This document shows, piece after piece, positions 24,702 to 36,913 of a DNA stretch of 64,000 nt (positions within the stretch are counted from its first letter, which is position 1; each line of letters opens with the position of its first letter). Below the pieces are notes generated by a model, which ran no database searches, was not told the origin of the DNA, and saw only the letters and a program-made list of their open reading frames with translations. The stretch is from Ceratobasidium sp. AG-K. Its lineage: Eukaryota > Basidiomycota > Agaricomycetes > Cantharellales > Ceratobasidiaceae. A program made the position numbers and the translations under genes. The DNA lies in NCBI GenBank assembly GCA_037039685.1, contig JAWNGF010000001.1:1302001-1366000 (forward strand), in the 5' to 3' direction.

Positions 24702-25179
24702 GTCGGTATCAGGTACTGTATGAGTTTACGCAAAGGGTGGGAGAGCAGTCAACGTTGAGCGCTAGTTCATGCGCCCAGCCTGGGAAACCTAGAAATTCAA
24801 ATCAGGTTCATCGGGTCCAACTTAGGGCAGGCCCGGCTGGGGAGCATAAGACCCCGGCGCTCAAAAATTTGTAGGGCAGCCCCCTTGGTTTTGTACCTTG
24901 CTTGGAATGTTCGACCGCCAGGCGAATCGCACCGAGGGCACTCGCAGGAGATGAAGTAACTGGTGCATGCATAGTTTACATCGAACCCCCGTATCTACCC
25001 ACCAAACGTCTTGCACGCGTTGTTGGGCTCGTAAGAGGGGCTTACATTTCTCCATTCGCCAATTGTTATTTATCAGCCGGTTGTATATACTTCATTGTTT
25101 AAATATGCTGGGGTTGCTTGATTAATTGTTATATACAAGCCCATCTACATGATAATATCGTCGTGTCCAAACATTCAAA
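24702..25179. other. Intergenic region, RIB4 promoter / DOA1 3' flank
   Basis: About 480 bp between the RIB4 start and the DOA1 stop. It is AT-rich near 25080-25160, as for a 3' UTR. No repeat or RNA gene seen. Confidence 0.5.
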
Positions 25180-28100
25180 TTAACCCAACAAGGCCTTGAT
25201 CTCCTGGACCAAGGTTTTTACCCGCTCTTCCGGGAATGCGGCCGCGACGTTGGTCAACAAAGGACGGTAGGCCGCGGCTGCAACCTCACTCAGCGACCCT
25301 TGGGCCTTGGCGGTGTAAATCTGCGAGGGGAGAGTTAACGATGGCTGGCAACTAATCCACTAGACTTACGATGTTCCCCAACGCAACCAACGCACGATAC
25401 CCAGTTTCATTATCCTCCCTTTCGTGATTCAGGATCTTTGGGTTCTGGTTAGTATTTCGTACTTGGTTAGTTTCTGGAGACGTACGAGTGCCACGAGAGA
25501 AACATGAGATGGAGCCGCCAAGGGGTCGGCCTTTCCGACCAGCTCGATGACAGAATAGCTATACGTTATTTGTATTAGCAGTGTTCTAAATCAGTTATTT
25601 CAATCCACTTACTTGAAAGCAATGGTCGCAAGCGCGACTTTCTGGGTATTAGTCAACGCTGTGTATGGCGCGGTGGCAAGGGTTGTGAATAGCTAGTTCA
25701 GCAGTCAGTATCCGCACCATCTCTTCGATAACAGACATACGCCTGGTACCCAAGGGCCGGTTCCTATAACTCTGTGCGAACCCACTTGGAACAGGTTGGA
25801 AAGAGCGCGCAAGGTGAGCAGCACATTAGTTTCGCGGTGCTTCGGGAGCGGGGATGGCCATGGCACCGAGTTCCATTCCGATGCTTCAAACAGGGCATCG
25901 ATCACCTTCTGCGACGTCTGTGGGGCTTCAAAGGTATTGGGAGAGTATGCGATGAGAAGCCTAATCAGATCCACAACTTTCACGGCCAAGTTCAGTCGTT
26001 TCCAAGCCATATCTAGGAAATCATCGTACCTGGGAATCGTTGCAAGGATGGCCAACGCGCCAAAACGTCTGCTATAATATCAATGTCTTTCTGAGATAGT
26101 TCCGCGCTGGTATCCACGGGTATTTTTGGTGGCGCATGCGCTTTCGAGTTCATGAGTGAGAACGATCGGTTAAATAGTTTAAACTCCAGGGGCGTCAAGG
26201 CCAACGAAGAAGTGTTCTACATACGATGACTTAGGACATGGCACTTTGCTAGGTTATTCTAATGAACTCACTGGATCACCCGATAGCCCGTCGTTTAACT
26301 GCTTAAACTTGTTTTCCATGGCCGGAATATTTGCTTGTTTGAACGAGAGAGCGGATTTCTGTGCCAATTTTAGCGTCGGAAATGCTGCTAACGACCGAAT
26401 AGACGCACCACAGGCAGGACGGAATTGACCGGCTTAGGCGGAGGGGGAGTTGCTGCCGCATGAGCCGAAGGAGGAGCGTAACGCGAAGCCCCAGTAAAGG
26501 GATCTGAGTACGAGTTGGCGTTGCCAGATGGTGCGGAAGTTTGAGGAGCTTGATATCGGGATGCCCCTGGAGAGTTGTCTGTTGCAGCTAACAAGTAACA
26601 TAGCGCAGTCGGATACCTACCTGTATACGGATCCACGAACTCTTGGCCGCTCTGGACCTTGACTCCTCCAGAGTTCTTCTCGATAAAGCTAACAACCTGG
26701 TCAATGTACTCCATTGGGAGGTCATTCTTTGCGAGGAATCGTTGCGCAGCCGAGTAAGGATTCTCTAAACAGAAGTAAGTAACCACCTGATAAACGTTAG
26801 TGCAGTTGCACACACCCGTAGCGTTGTAAGGCAGCGATAGTGGAGGGACCCCATCTTTGATGTCGACTTTAAACACATAATCGTACTCCTTGCCCTCGTA
26901 AAGCTGCTTCCTCCCCTGCCCAACAGCGTCCACTACCTCTCCTATTTTTACCCACCTCCCTTGCCCGGCTGACCACTTCAGATGGCGTCAGCAATCAGCA
27001 AAGTTTCAAGGCGCATATAACACACCTCGTGGGCTTCTACAGATCCTCCAGCGGTCTTGACCATGACCACTTGACCATCCTTGTTTCCTGGGCGTTCTAG
27101 AACTTCGGGGCCGGGTAAATCGTTCTTTTTCACATCACCAACGGACTCTCTGCAAATTGCCAATGGTATGACTCTCCGAATCAATTATGATACGGCGACT
27201 AAACTTACGAGGGGATGGCTTGACTGGCCACCTGGCTCTCGAACGCCTGAAATGACACTAGATATTACCACTGGGTAGCGTTGTTGGGTGGCAACTCACC
27301 TGAAGGGTCTCCGCGTCGGCCCATCGGCTCTCATTCCTCGAAAATACACGAACCACTCCGTCAGAGCAGCCGGTCACAATATCCCCGTTGGGCATTGTCG
27401 CCACAGCCCAGACGGATATTGCCGGGTGGGTAATCGTTTGGACAAGCTCTCCGTCTAAAACGGGGTTGAGCGACCAACCTTACGACCGGTAGGTAAGATC
27501 TACGTACCTTCCCACACGCGTGCTGTCCTATCCTCCCCAGAACTAATCAAGGAGCCAGTGTCGGGAATAGACGCCAACGCGTATACGAAAGATGTGTGCC
27601 CATCGAATTGATGTAGGACATCGCCGCCTAGTGTCCACAACCTAACAGTGCCATCGTTGGAGCACGACGCAAATCCGATGTCGATTCCTTCGGGCAGTAT
27701 GCTGAGAGCCCGGACAGCATCTGTGTGGCCGGCGTATCGATGGACGAGCTTGTTGCTCTGCCACAGTGCAATCGACTTGTCGGCTGATCCGGTGAGAGTT
27801 TGTTCTTCATCGACTGCGAGAACGGCCCAAACAGAATGCGTATGTCCGCGTAACTCGTGTACCTGCTGGAAATTTTTCCACACTCGTGCAGTGCTAAGAG
27901 ACGCGTAAGCCAGACAGACAATATAAATTCAAGATATCGACTTACGAATCCCATGAACCAGAAACGATTGTACCCAACGGAGTCGAGTCAAGTGCACAAA
28001 CATTCTCTCGGTGCCCCAGAAGTGTAAATGCCGGATCCTTGGCGCCATCAGGGCTGGAAAGATCGAAAACATTTATGACCGTATCTTGCCCACCCGCGAC

Positions 28101-28340
28101 AAGATATCCTGCCGACCCAGCGCCGTCCGATTTTTGTGGCGGGATATAGGTAACAGCATTAACAAAACGCGTTCCCGCCGAGTAAGGAGTTGGTACAAAA
28201 TCATGTTCTCCCTGTCGCCTCCACGCGATGGCCAAAGAGTCGCGCGAGGCGGATAGAATCAAATCGTTCGTCGGTGCTATGAGACCACGCACATCGCTCG
28301 TGTGAGAATTTAACACGGCGGAGAGCTTGTAGATGTGCAT
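25180..28340 (-). CDS. DOA1: Doa1/Ufd3 (PLAA homologue): WD40-PFU-PUL ubiquitin adaptor
   Basis: Cdc48/p97 cofactor that binds ubiquitin and supports protein turnover and ubiquitin recycling. The start is MHIYKLSAVLNSHTSDVRGL (ATG 28340-28338); the frame extends further upstream only through a TTG. WD40 repeats: LILSASRDSLAIAW, GHRENVCALDSTPLGTIVSG, ELRGHTHSVWAVLAVDEEQT, FASCSNDGTVRLW and LISSGEDRTARVWEG. The PFU domain is YDYVFKVDIKDGVPPLSLPY followed by NPYSAAQRFLAKNDLPMEYI. A Pro/Ala linker (YQAPQTSAPSGNANSYSDPF) follows. The PUL armadillo domain is at the end (LEFKLFNRSFSLMN, NVLLTLRALSNLFQ) and finishes VKTLVQEIKALLG with the stop at 25182-25180. The three domains in this order are diagnostic. 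Confidence 0.93.
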
Positions 28341-28788
28341 GTCGCTGGGAGCGTCGGGCCTTGCGCGCACCAAGGTTGAGGGTTATCCGTTAAGGTATTT
28401 AGAAGGTCGAGACCCGAGCCAAGGGTTAATATAGGGTTAATGTGGTTAAGCTTCTGTGGAGAGATTAGATCTGGCGAGATATCTTAATTTTGACTTGTTT
28501 GGTATTAGGAATCCAGACCGCTGAGGTCGAACCTAGGCATGAAATGGTCGTGCTCGCTGTGTACGTTTGATAGAGGTCTAGACACCTGTGCAAAGGTTTG
28601 CTATTGAATCTTATCGTACAGAACGTCTGGACGATACAATACATTCCACATTTCCGGATTTCCGGATTTCCGAGAAAGCTCGGGTATCACATGCTTCAAC
28701 TAAGAACGCTCGAGATAGCATATGCTAACATGCTGAAAAGGTTGCAGCCATCAGTAGCAATATTTGCGGAACAAAATGGTAATAAAAC
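28341..28788. other. Intergenic region, DOA1 promoter / GDSL esterase 3' flank
   Basis: About 450 bp. It contains a direct repeat tttccggatttccgga near 28650. No gene recognised. Confidence 0.5.
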
Positions 28789-30156
28789 TTACTTGTGAAC
28801 CTGGAACGTGGGATGTAGAGAGTTGAGCCAGCTAAAATAGAAACGTGCGTGAGCCAGGTCCGAAGGTTGCAGCGCATGCAGAACTCACAAGTAGCTGGAG
28901 ACCGGCTTGGATCCAGGGACCTGATAGGTTGATCCAGGAGTACCGTTTTGATAGGCAACGTTGTACCCGGTTGCGTTGACGAAGCCTAGAACCTCGGCAG
29001 CGTCGAGCTGAAATAACGTAAGACGACTGCATCTCTGCTTCGCGAGATTACTTACTTGGACATTGAACATCTTGTGAGCGTCATAGAGCGTGATCTGGCC
29101 TAGACCCTTATACGACTTCTGGAACTGCTTCACACGTTGCGCTAACTGCTTATTGAAATCGTCAGTCGATGCACCAATTGCCTTGACGGTAGCAGCCCCT
29201 TGTTCGATGAAAAGCGGAGCGCGTTTGAGAGGAGGGACATTGAGAAATAGGAAGGAGCGCGCCCCACGCTTGTAGAGCTCATCCACTTGCGAAAAGTATC
29301 GATCGAGGAGAGTTTTATGGAATCCAGCCTGAGTCACGTTGCTCCAGTACCACGAGTTTCCCTGTAAGCAAGGTTTAGTCTGAGATGACGCGAAAGTAAG
29401 AGCGCATACAATATCGTTAATCCCAATAAAAATGCCAAAAAGCGAGTTGTCGCTTGCCCAGGGAGCGGCAGGAGGTGCGGGAGAGAAATACTTGCTGAAC
29501 AGAGAAACCTGGTCCACAAACGATCTGCATAATCGGGTTAATGGAATCACGGAATCTCAATGAATGTAATGTATGTCTGCTCACTGCACCGTGGGAAGGT
29601 AAGGCGTTACCAGCTTCGAATCTGTCGTTGCACCTCCATATGCTAGATTATAGACCTGCCCCACGTTTAGGAAGTGAAATTACGGGCATATTAGAGCACT
29701 AACCTTTGTATTGGTAACATTATATTTGCTACCGAGGTACTGAACCCAGTTAGGACCATTGGAGGATGTCTGAAATCGTATTTGGCATCTAAGTGACTTT
29801 TCCACCACCCTCTACGATTTGCTCACCCATCCGGGTGTAGGCGAATTGATTCCAGCTGAAACGTTGTAGCCAGTCGTTGCTGATATCTGTTAGAGCCTAG
29901 GCACGAACACGAACGTGTCAAACTCACTGTAGCTGTCGCCGAACACTCCATGCGCAGGTAAACGTGGGTTTCAATCCAACCTATTTGCGTATCCCATACG
30001 TACCGAAGAAATACTACAGTTCCGTAGAGTATCAGTATACGGGGTTAGATTGTAGATAGTATGAATTACCTTCGTAGAGCCCCATGTTAGCCCAGAAACG
30101 TAAGTAGAAGTGGCCAAAAGTGACCCAAATATAGCTAAGGCGCGGGTGGAGACCAT
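28789..30156 (-). CDS. Secreted GDSL/SGNH esterase (CE16-like acetylesterase)
   Basis: Probable extracellular deacetylase acting on plant cell-wall sugars. ATG at 30156-30154 begins MVSTRALAIFGSLLATSTYV, a clear signal peptide with a cut near SGLTWG. The nucleophile block is VFGDSY in a later exon. The oxyanion Gly and Asn blocks are represented by YNLAYGGATTDSK and FGIFIGINDI. The C-terminal block is WLNSLHPTFQVHK with TAA at 28791-28789. In that block the position usually filled by the catalytic Asp of the D-x-x-H motif reads Asn (N-S-L-H). At least seven exons. It is an accessory-type secreted enzyme set among housekeeping genes. Confidence 0.85.
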
Positions 30157-30287
30157 TGTCGACACTAACAACTGGGGCCCTCGAGTATGACTTTGAGTAC
30201 CTACTTATAGGTCCACAGCTACCTTCCAGTCTTGCGACTCAGCCCGACTTCAGGCACACGAATTGTCGAAGATACCACACGTGAACC

Positions 30288-30293
30288 AACCCA
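30288..30293. promoter_or_regulatory. CACGTG upstream of GDSL esterase
   Basis: Palindromic hexamer about 132 bp upstream of the esterase ATG. Confidence 0.4.
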
Positions 30294-30642
30294 AATAATG
30301 AGCAGCGTCAACGACGCTTCTCTGACACGCAGAGTGAACCACCGAGTATTCTCGGTAGTGACATATAGGCATTCTCAAGTTATTCCTGCACATTAAAGTA
30401 TTCTTAGGAATATGGGGCGAACAGAGGAAGCTTGTGTCGGGCCGAGATTCATCCCACCAATAGGGTACAACTCCGAGAATGGGATCCGATTGTCGTGCGA
30501 TTTATTATATAGGATAGAATAACTCCTGGGGACTCATGGGACGATCTGAAGGTGTCGTGGGAGTTGAAAGGAAATTGACGTTGGCAGTTGGTGTAACTTA
30601 TCTTGTGGGGACGCGGATCAGCTGACTAAGCATCTCTCATCC

Positions 30643-30648
30643 CACGTG
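30643..30648. promoter_or_regulatory. CACGTG upstream of AP-2 mu
   Basis: Palindromic hexamer 73 bp upstream of the APM4 ATG, followed by a C/T-rich stretch and a TATA-like box. Confidence 0.45.
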
Positions 30649-30681
30649 AGACATTTGTCTCCCTTTCTCTCCCCCAACACA

Positions 30682-30689
30682 TATAAATA
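30682..30689 (+). promoter_or_regulatory. TATA-like box (tataaata) of AP-2 mu
   Basis: tataaata 32 bp before the ATG at 30721, just after a C/T-rich tract; together they resemble a fungal core promoter. Confidence 0.5.
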
Positions 30690-30720
30690 GCACCGAAGCT
30701 AACTGACGACAACGAGGAGA

Positions 30721-32570
30721 ATGATTTCGGTGAGGTTTATTGATCCTGAGATAGCACCGTTACTTACAATTTAGAATAGGCATTTTTTATATTTAATCAA
30801 AAGGGAGAGGTATGCTGTCCTCCCCAGTTGCTACATCGGGTTCGAAGCTCTAACGGCACCATCATCCATTAGGTTCTTATTTCTAGACTTTTTCGACCAG
30901 ATCTGAAGTACGTCAAGTGTTTTAACGCGTCTGAAATCTACCTCTGACAAACTGTAGGCGGTCTGTGGCGGATGTTTTCCGCATCCAAGTGGTCTCCAAC
31001 AGCGACGTCCGTTCGCCGATAGTAACACTTGGGTCGACCAGTTTCTTCCACGTTCGAACCAATAATGTTTACGTTTTGGCGGTGACCAAGTGAGTCTAGT
31101 ACAATACGATAAGTAACCTTAATTCCGACGCCAACCCAGATCTAACGCCAACGCGGCATTGGTCTTTGAGTTTTGCTACCGATTCATCAACATTGGGAAG
31201 GCCTACTTTGGAAAGGTGGACGAAGAGTCGGTCAAAAACAACTTCGTTCTCATTTATGAGCTTCTAGATGGTCAGTTCGAGTGTTCCTTGCGTGACGGTA
31301 GTATTCAAGTTTGGACATGGCATCAGAGATCTTGGATTTCGGTTATCCACAAAACAGCGAAATTGATACCCTAAAGATGTATATTACCACGGAGGGCGTA
31401 AAGTCCGAACTGGCGGTGGTACGTCGAAATACCTGCGCTCATTACGCATTTGACTAGTGTTGCAGCGAGAGGATTCACAAAAGATTACCATACAAGCGAC
31501 TGGAGCAACAAGCTGGAGGAGAAACGATGTCAAGTACAAGAAAAACGAGGCCTTTGTGGATATCATCGAGAGCGTGAATCTCCTGATGAGTGCAAAAGGT
31601 ATGTCCAGTCTGAACGCCGCATAAACTCTAATCAACGCGTTTTTTCAGGGGCTGTTTTGCGTGCGGACGTGGACGGCCAGGTTTTGATGCGTGCATATCT
31701 CTCTGGGACACCCGAATGTAAATTTGGGCTGAACGATAAGCTAGTGCTCGAACAAAGGTAGGTTCTCGCCATTGCTCGCCAAGCGGGCGTTGACGTTACA
31801 TACTTGACAGCGAGCGAGGTCTAAGCGACAACGCGGTCGAACTCGATGACTGCCAATTCCACCAATGTGTTCGATTGGGGAAATTCGACTCTGATCGTAC
31901 CATTAGTTTCGTCCCGCCGGACGGCGAATTTGAGTTGATGAAGTATGTTTGATGACATTTGTTGCCCACAGGGATACTGAGATCGTTTCTTCAGATACCG
32001 ATCGACTACGAACATTAACCTGCCGCTCCGTGTTCATCCTATCGTCGTCGAACACGGAACATCCCGAGTAGAATATACGGTAGCCGTCAAAGCAAGCTTC
32101 AACCCCAAGCTCAGCGCTACCAACGTCGTTCTGCGTATTCCTACTCCGTTAAATACGACCTCGGTGGAAACAAAGGTACCTCAAGGCAAGGCTAAATATG
32201 TCCCAGCGGAAAACGTAGTTGTCTGGAAGTGAGTTCGCACCCATCGCGTGCCAAGCATGAGCTTATGACGACACGCCAGGATTCCTCGGTTACAAGGCGG
32301 TAGCGAATTGACCTTTACCGCGATGGCCGAGCTCACTGCTACTACAACCCGGCAAGCTTGGGCAAGACCCCCGATCGACGTTGACTTCCAAGTTCTCATG
32401 TTCACAGCATCAGGACTATTGGTCCGGTTCTTGAAGGTGTTGGAAAAGGGTAACTACCAGAGCGTGAAATGGGTTCGTTACCTCACTAAAGCTAGTGGGA
32501 CGTATCAGATCAGGGTGAGTTGCTTTATACAATCAACCGGTTCCTGCTAACTATCGGACCTCAGTTTTGA
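30721..32570 (+). CDS. APM4: AP-2 adaptor complex mu subunit
   Basis: Medium chain of the clathrin adaptor AP-2, which recognises Tyr-based sorting signals during endocytosis at the plasma membrane. Exon 1 is only ATG-ATT-TCG (MIS). It joins [10 protein letters not shown], then [12 protein letters not shown] and [19 protein letters not shown], giving an unbroken match to the longin-like N-terminus of AP-2 mu. Diagnostic later segments: [78 protein letters not shown] and [18 protein letters not shown]. The stop is TGA at 32568-32570. The QNSE and ECKFGLNDK segments and the [13 protein letters not shown] start identify AP-2 rather than AP-1. At least ten exons, the first ones very short. Confidence 0.95.
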
Positions 32571-32823
32571 GCAATTTTGCACTGGAACATTGCTTTCTTG
32601 CTTTGGTGGTTTTGTACCTTGGGTATTACACTTGTTATTACCAGCACTTTTCTAATCGATTATTGTACAAAACTCGTCAATCCGATAATACAGGGGTATT
32701 TCAGTCCATCAGCAGTCGAAAAAATGAGAGGCACAGCAGTGTCTTCCAGACGAAATCCATAAGTTAGCCTTCCTTGAACACGATCCATCGAGTCTTGATC
32801 CTTGGGGGTATGCATTGATATTC

Positions 32824-35800
32824 TCATTCGAACGTCTCCAGGTCAATAGCCGCATTCGCAAGGGATACCTTGGCCCGCTTCCGTTGCCCATACGAGCTCC
32901 GAGCAGAGGTTTTGCGTTTGGGAGAGAGAACAGGCGCGGCAGGAGGAGTGGGCGGTGGAACGGTGGACACGGAGTCCTGGTCGACAACCATTTGCGTTTC
33001 TTGTTGAGTCTGGGATCCCATGTCGGTTGGCGGCAAGGCGCCCGGGTTTGGGTTTATGCGAGACACTTGGCTCGGAACATTGACACTGAAGCGAGTGATT
33101 AGTAGGTGTCTCACGGGGATCAAATGAATAATACCTAGACGAAGGAACCTAGAGCAAACTTCAGTGCGCCGCCCTAAAGGACCGAGTCAAGTCACTTACC
33201 AACACGTTACCCCCTGAGCACGCGACTTTGCAGTCTTGGGCTTTTTGGGATGCAGATGCTCGGCCTTGCCGATCCATTTAATCTCGACTCACAAACTTGA
33301 ACACACGTACTCACCCGGAACCTCTTCAACAACTCTTGCTCGACATCGCCGCGAGGATCAAAGTACCGCTCGAGAGCTTTGAGCACAGCAGTAGTCTTGA
33401 CCAGTACAGGCTGAGGCTTGGCGGCTTTCTTCTTGTTACCCTTCTTGCCTTTACCCTTGGTAGGCTTGGCGGTTGATTCGGTGGCGAGCATCCCGAGTTC
33501 GTCGGATTGGAGCGTACGGGACTCGACAAAGCCTACATGCAAATATGAGATCGATTGATTTTAAACCCATAGCCTCATATAACGTACCTTCGAATTCCAT
33601 GCGGTTGAGGTTCCGAACGGCGTCTTGACGAACACAGCCTACAACATAATTAACCACGCATACACCTACCCAAAGAACAAATCAAAAGCGTACCAATCAA
33701 CTTAGTTATCGCTTGAACATTACCCGGGAATCCTCGCTCGTACACCAGTTTCAGCGTCCGCCTGCGCATGTGCATCACCATCATGTGCTTGTCAAGCCGG
33801 CAGAGGCATGCTCACCGGTACATGGCCAACCCCGACAAAGCCTCAGTGAGCTTAAGCTGCTCCCGAGGCTCGAGAAGTGCGTACCAGGGCTGAGCTTTGA
33901 TGGCACAACCGAGACAGTACGAAAAGGGAGAGGTTCCAGCTTCTTTCGCAGTGTGGAATCTAGGCAAGCGGTCAGAATCGGTCGAGTAGGTAAAAGGACC
34001 TACATACCCCATACACCTAAACCGGCACTTTGCCTCAGAATCAGACAATACGAAATGCCAAAGTACTTGCCACACATGTAATCGTCTCGCACAGGGACCT
34101 TGGCAAATATATGTCGGACAATCGGCATCCTAGGACGCGAGTAAGTACGTGAAGCGGCTTGAAAGAGAAGTACATACGGCCACGCCGCAGTCACAATCGA
34201 TTGTCTTCAAGCTGAGGAGGGCCGGGTCGATTGCCTTAGGCACAGGTGAGCTGGGAAGTTCTCTCTCCTGTGATTCGGTCCCGCGCTCCGTTGGGTCTCT
34301 CTGAGTGTCGTCTACCGCCCAAGCTAAGGGATATCATACGGAAACGAGAAGAGTGCTCACTTACCGGCCATCTGAGTATCTCCATCTATTGCCCTCTCAA
34401 GCACCATGGTATTGATTCCTCGGTCAATATCCATGTTCGTCTCAATCGCGCGCTGGTGATCTTGAGTTGGCACACGGGTAGGAATAATCACTGTTTCCTG
34501 GGTCTCCTCTTGACGTTGGGAACTCCCCAGGGTCTCCTGCACGGATTATCAACTCGCATGCAGTCAATGAACTGATGAAAACACTCACGGGATCGCCCAA
34601 CTCGGGTACGACATGCCTCCCACCAGGGTGTCTAACTACGCTCTCGCGGGCGAGCACGTGAATAGGCTCAATCTCTAACTCGCCGTTCTTCTCGGTCCTC
34701 ACGCCCAACGGAACATCCCGTCCTGCCACTCCAACGCTCTCCTGCTCGGGGTCCCGTTCGCCTTCAGCATCTTCCTCGAGCGGATCAGCATCCCATACGA
34801 CGCGTCGCCGTTCCGCATCAGCGAGTTGTGCCTCAGCATCGGCTTTGCGTTTATTGTCGAGGGCGGAATAGTCTGATTTGGGATTGGTGGTGTGCGTGTG
34901 GCCCGTAAATGCGGCATTGTTGTCGTCTGGAGAAGGGATAAGGGCGCAAATGGAGGCGACTTCGATTTGAACCCTAGGAAGACGCATTAGACGAGAGAGA
35001 GTAAGGGAAAGAGTACCTACTCGTGTCGACCAGTCCGAACGCCACCTTTGAGTGAGTATATTAGCATTTGCGCGTATAAGTAGATGACTCCCCTACCAAG
35101 GGAGCACCGTTCCGGTGGCTGGCTGACTCCGTGCGTCGAGAAGAAAAACCGGTCTTTCTCAGCATCTCCCGCCACAAAATGAGGAGGCTCGTATTCTTGA
35201 GGGGCGTTATCGTTGTAGTAGAGTTTGAAGGTAGCGAAACGGCGATCTAGGATCAAGGAATTAGGCAATCGAGTATTGGGGTTACCAAATGGGACTTGCC
35301 AGGGAGTGGCTCGAGTTGCTGGCACACTGTAATCAGTCGCTTGATGAGAAGCTAGAGTGCTTGAATGAGCGTGCGACCCCAACGTACTGCAAGGCATACA
35401 CTCACTCGAACGCTTCGCTTCACCTCTCCGAGAGTAGGAACTCTTCCACTGGTCGTGGCTTGGCTGACCGGGTCCTGTCCGTCCATAAGTCCCATCTGCG
35501 AGACGCTGGTCGCAAGCGACATGATAGGGGCCGATAAATCGGTGCCGTCAATTTGCTGGTACTGCGCATAGGTGTTAGCACGGTGGGGCCGATGATGACC
35601 GAATGTATGCGCACCGTAATGCTGAACGTGTAGGCTTCGACAAGACTGCGGACGAGAAATGAGTAAAGCTACAAGATCAAAATAGTTCGCGTACTTGTTA
35701 GGGTCTTTTTCGTCCTGGATGATTTTTTAGAATGTGAAGCTTGACAGGTAGTAGGGGCGCATACCAGATAAATAGCGAATACGAAACTTTTCAAGTACTG

Positions 35801-36326
35801 CTTCTCGAGTGCATCAAAAATACCATTCTCCTGGAGTGAAGTTATTAGCAGCAGATGGCGCGTCACAATGTAGGCATGTACAAGATAGTCGAGGAGTGTG
35901 TCGGCTTCAGTTGAGAACTTGCGCTTGATCTTCTTGACCTTGGTGGAGCCATTCACTTGACTCGAGTCATGTCTGGACGAGCCATCACTCTTTGCACCGG
36001 TCAAGGTAGCTGAAAGAGAGTAGTCGAGTAGTTAGCAGTGCGTCTCGGTGAATGTATGCGCGACGTACCGTCCTCAAAGTTGTCATCGCTCAATAGGCCT
36101 CTGTGGCGCGACCATCAGCTACGGAAATAACTCCAAAGCGCGTTTCGTACCGAATAAACGTGATACAGCCGAATCCGACTGATATCATTGTCCTAATCGC
36201 CTCCACACTTGAAGTATAAGTCATCTGTGCCTGCGCCTCGTCCGTAAGCTAGCGAGCGCGGAAGAACGATCAACTTACCTGGTCCGGGTGGATAACCACC
36301 CCGGTTTTATTTTTCGTAAGTTGCAT
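32824..36326 (-). CDS. HOP1: Meiotic HORMA-domain protein Hop1
   Basis: Chromosome-axis protein of meiosis that promotes interhomologue recombination and the pachytene checkpoint. The start is MQLTKNKTGVVIHPDQ (ATG 36326-36324); the next exons continue LTDEAQAQMTYTSSVEAIRT and MISVGFGCITFIR. The HORMA core includes NGIFDALEKQYLKSFVFAIY, VEAYTFSITYG-type strands, and KRRFATFKLYYNDNAPQEYE before PPHFVAGD. The middle is acidic and disordered (DPLEEDAEGERDPEQE). A Cys-rich TIDCDCGVA segment around 34190-34220 matches the PHD-like zinc region of Hop1 proteins. A helical segment (NLNRMEFEG, VLKALERYFDPRGDVEQELL) and a basic Ser/Pro tail (VLSPKRKTSARSSYGQRKRA) end at 32824. More than ten introns; exact joins in the Cys-rich part are uncertain. 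Its presence shows that the lineage keeps meiotic machinery. Confidence 0.85.
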
Positions 36327-36435
36327 AGCTCTATCAAGATATCACCAAGACAGTGTGATCTAGACGCGAACGAAGGTGGTGGTTTGCTCGATGAAGGGGT
36401 GCCGGAGACAAATACAGCTTAAATATTGTATGTGT

Positions 36436-36441
36436 CACGTG
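36436..36441. promoter_or_regulatory. CACGTG upstream of HOP1
   Basis: Palindromic hexamer 110 bp upstream of the HOP1 ATG (minus strand). Confidence 0.4.
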
Positions 36442-36823
36442 GTAGGAACGGACGAATTTGGAATAAATGGCGCACCTTTAATTTGAGGAGCCAAGCCAGT
36501 CAGCACCCCGGCTAACGGCCATGGGGCGGGAAAATGTCCTTGACAGGGGCCTAGAGCAACGGACAATTCCTCGGTGGGGCTGGGGGCCAGGGCGTGAGAC
36601 CGGCTATCCAGCTCCAACCAGCCAAGGCTCATTGGTTCTTCCCAGGTTTTCGCCGTCGCAAATTTTGTCCAATACATCTCCAGCAGCATAGTCCTATACT
36701 TAAAGCATGGCGTATTGCGCGGATACCTTGACTACGTGGCAGACAAATGGGGTAATGCAGGGCTAGTTGTCCTTGAACCATATTTGATGTGTTTGGGATG
36801 CTTCGGGTTTTCGGAGTTGGGGT

Positions 36824-36829
36824 CACGTG
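36824..36829. promoter_or_regulatory. CACGTG upstream of ILV2
   Basis: Hexamer within ggtcacgtgc, 85 bp upstream of the ILV2 ATG and about 30 bp before its TATA box. Confidence 0.45.
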
Positions 36830-36859
36830 CAAAGTGATCGACTCATTGAAATGGAGGCA

Positions 36860-36865
36860 TATAAA
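36860..36865 (+). promoter_or_regulatory. TATA box (tataaa) of ILV2
   Basis: tataaa 49 bp upstream of the ATG at 36914. Confidence 0.55.
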
Positions 36866-36913
36866 GCAGATTTGCTCCAACGCTGACTCGATCTGTCCTT
36901 TGACTCTTTTGCC

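Larger units (their letters stand above)
30157..30720. other. Divergent promoter region, GDSL esterase / AP-2 mu
   Basis: About 560 bp between the two start codons. It carries CACGTG at 30288-30293 and at 30643-30648, a C/T-rich tract (about 30660-30678) and a TATA-like box before APM4. Confidence 0.5.
36327..36913. promoter_or_regulatory. Divergent promoter region HOP1 / ILV2
   Basis: About 590 bp. It holds one CACGTG near each gene (36436-36441 and 36824-36829) and a TATA box before ILV2. No gene found. Confidence 0.5.

Noticed and set aside
28341..28373. Upstream extension of DOA1 (MVRARPDAPSD)
   Set aside because: The extension begins at TTG; the first ATG at 28340 gives the normal WD40 start.
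36434..36880. Minus-strand open frames between HOP1 and ILV2 (84 and 83 aa)
   Set aside because: They overlap the divergent promoters and TATA box, and show no domain.
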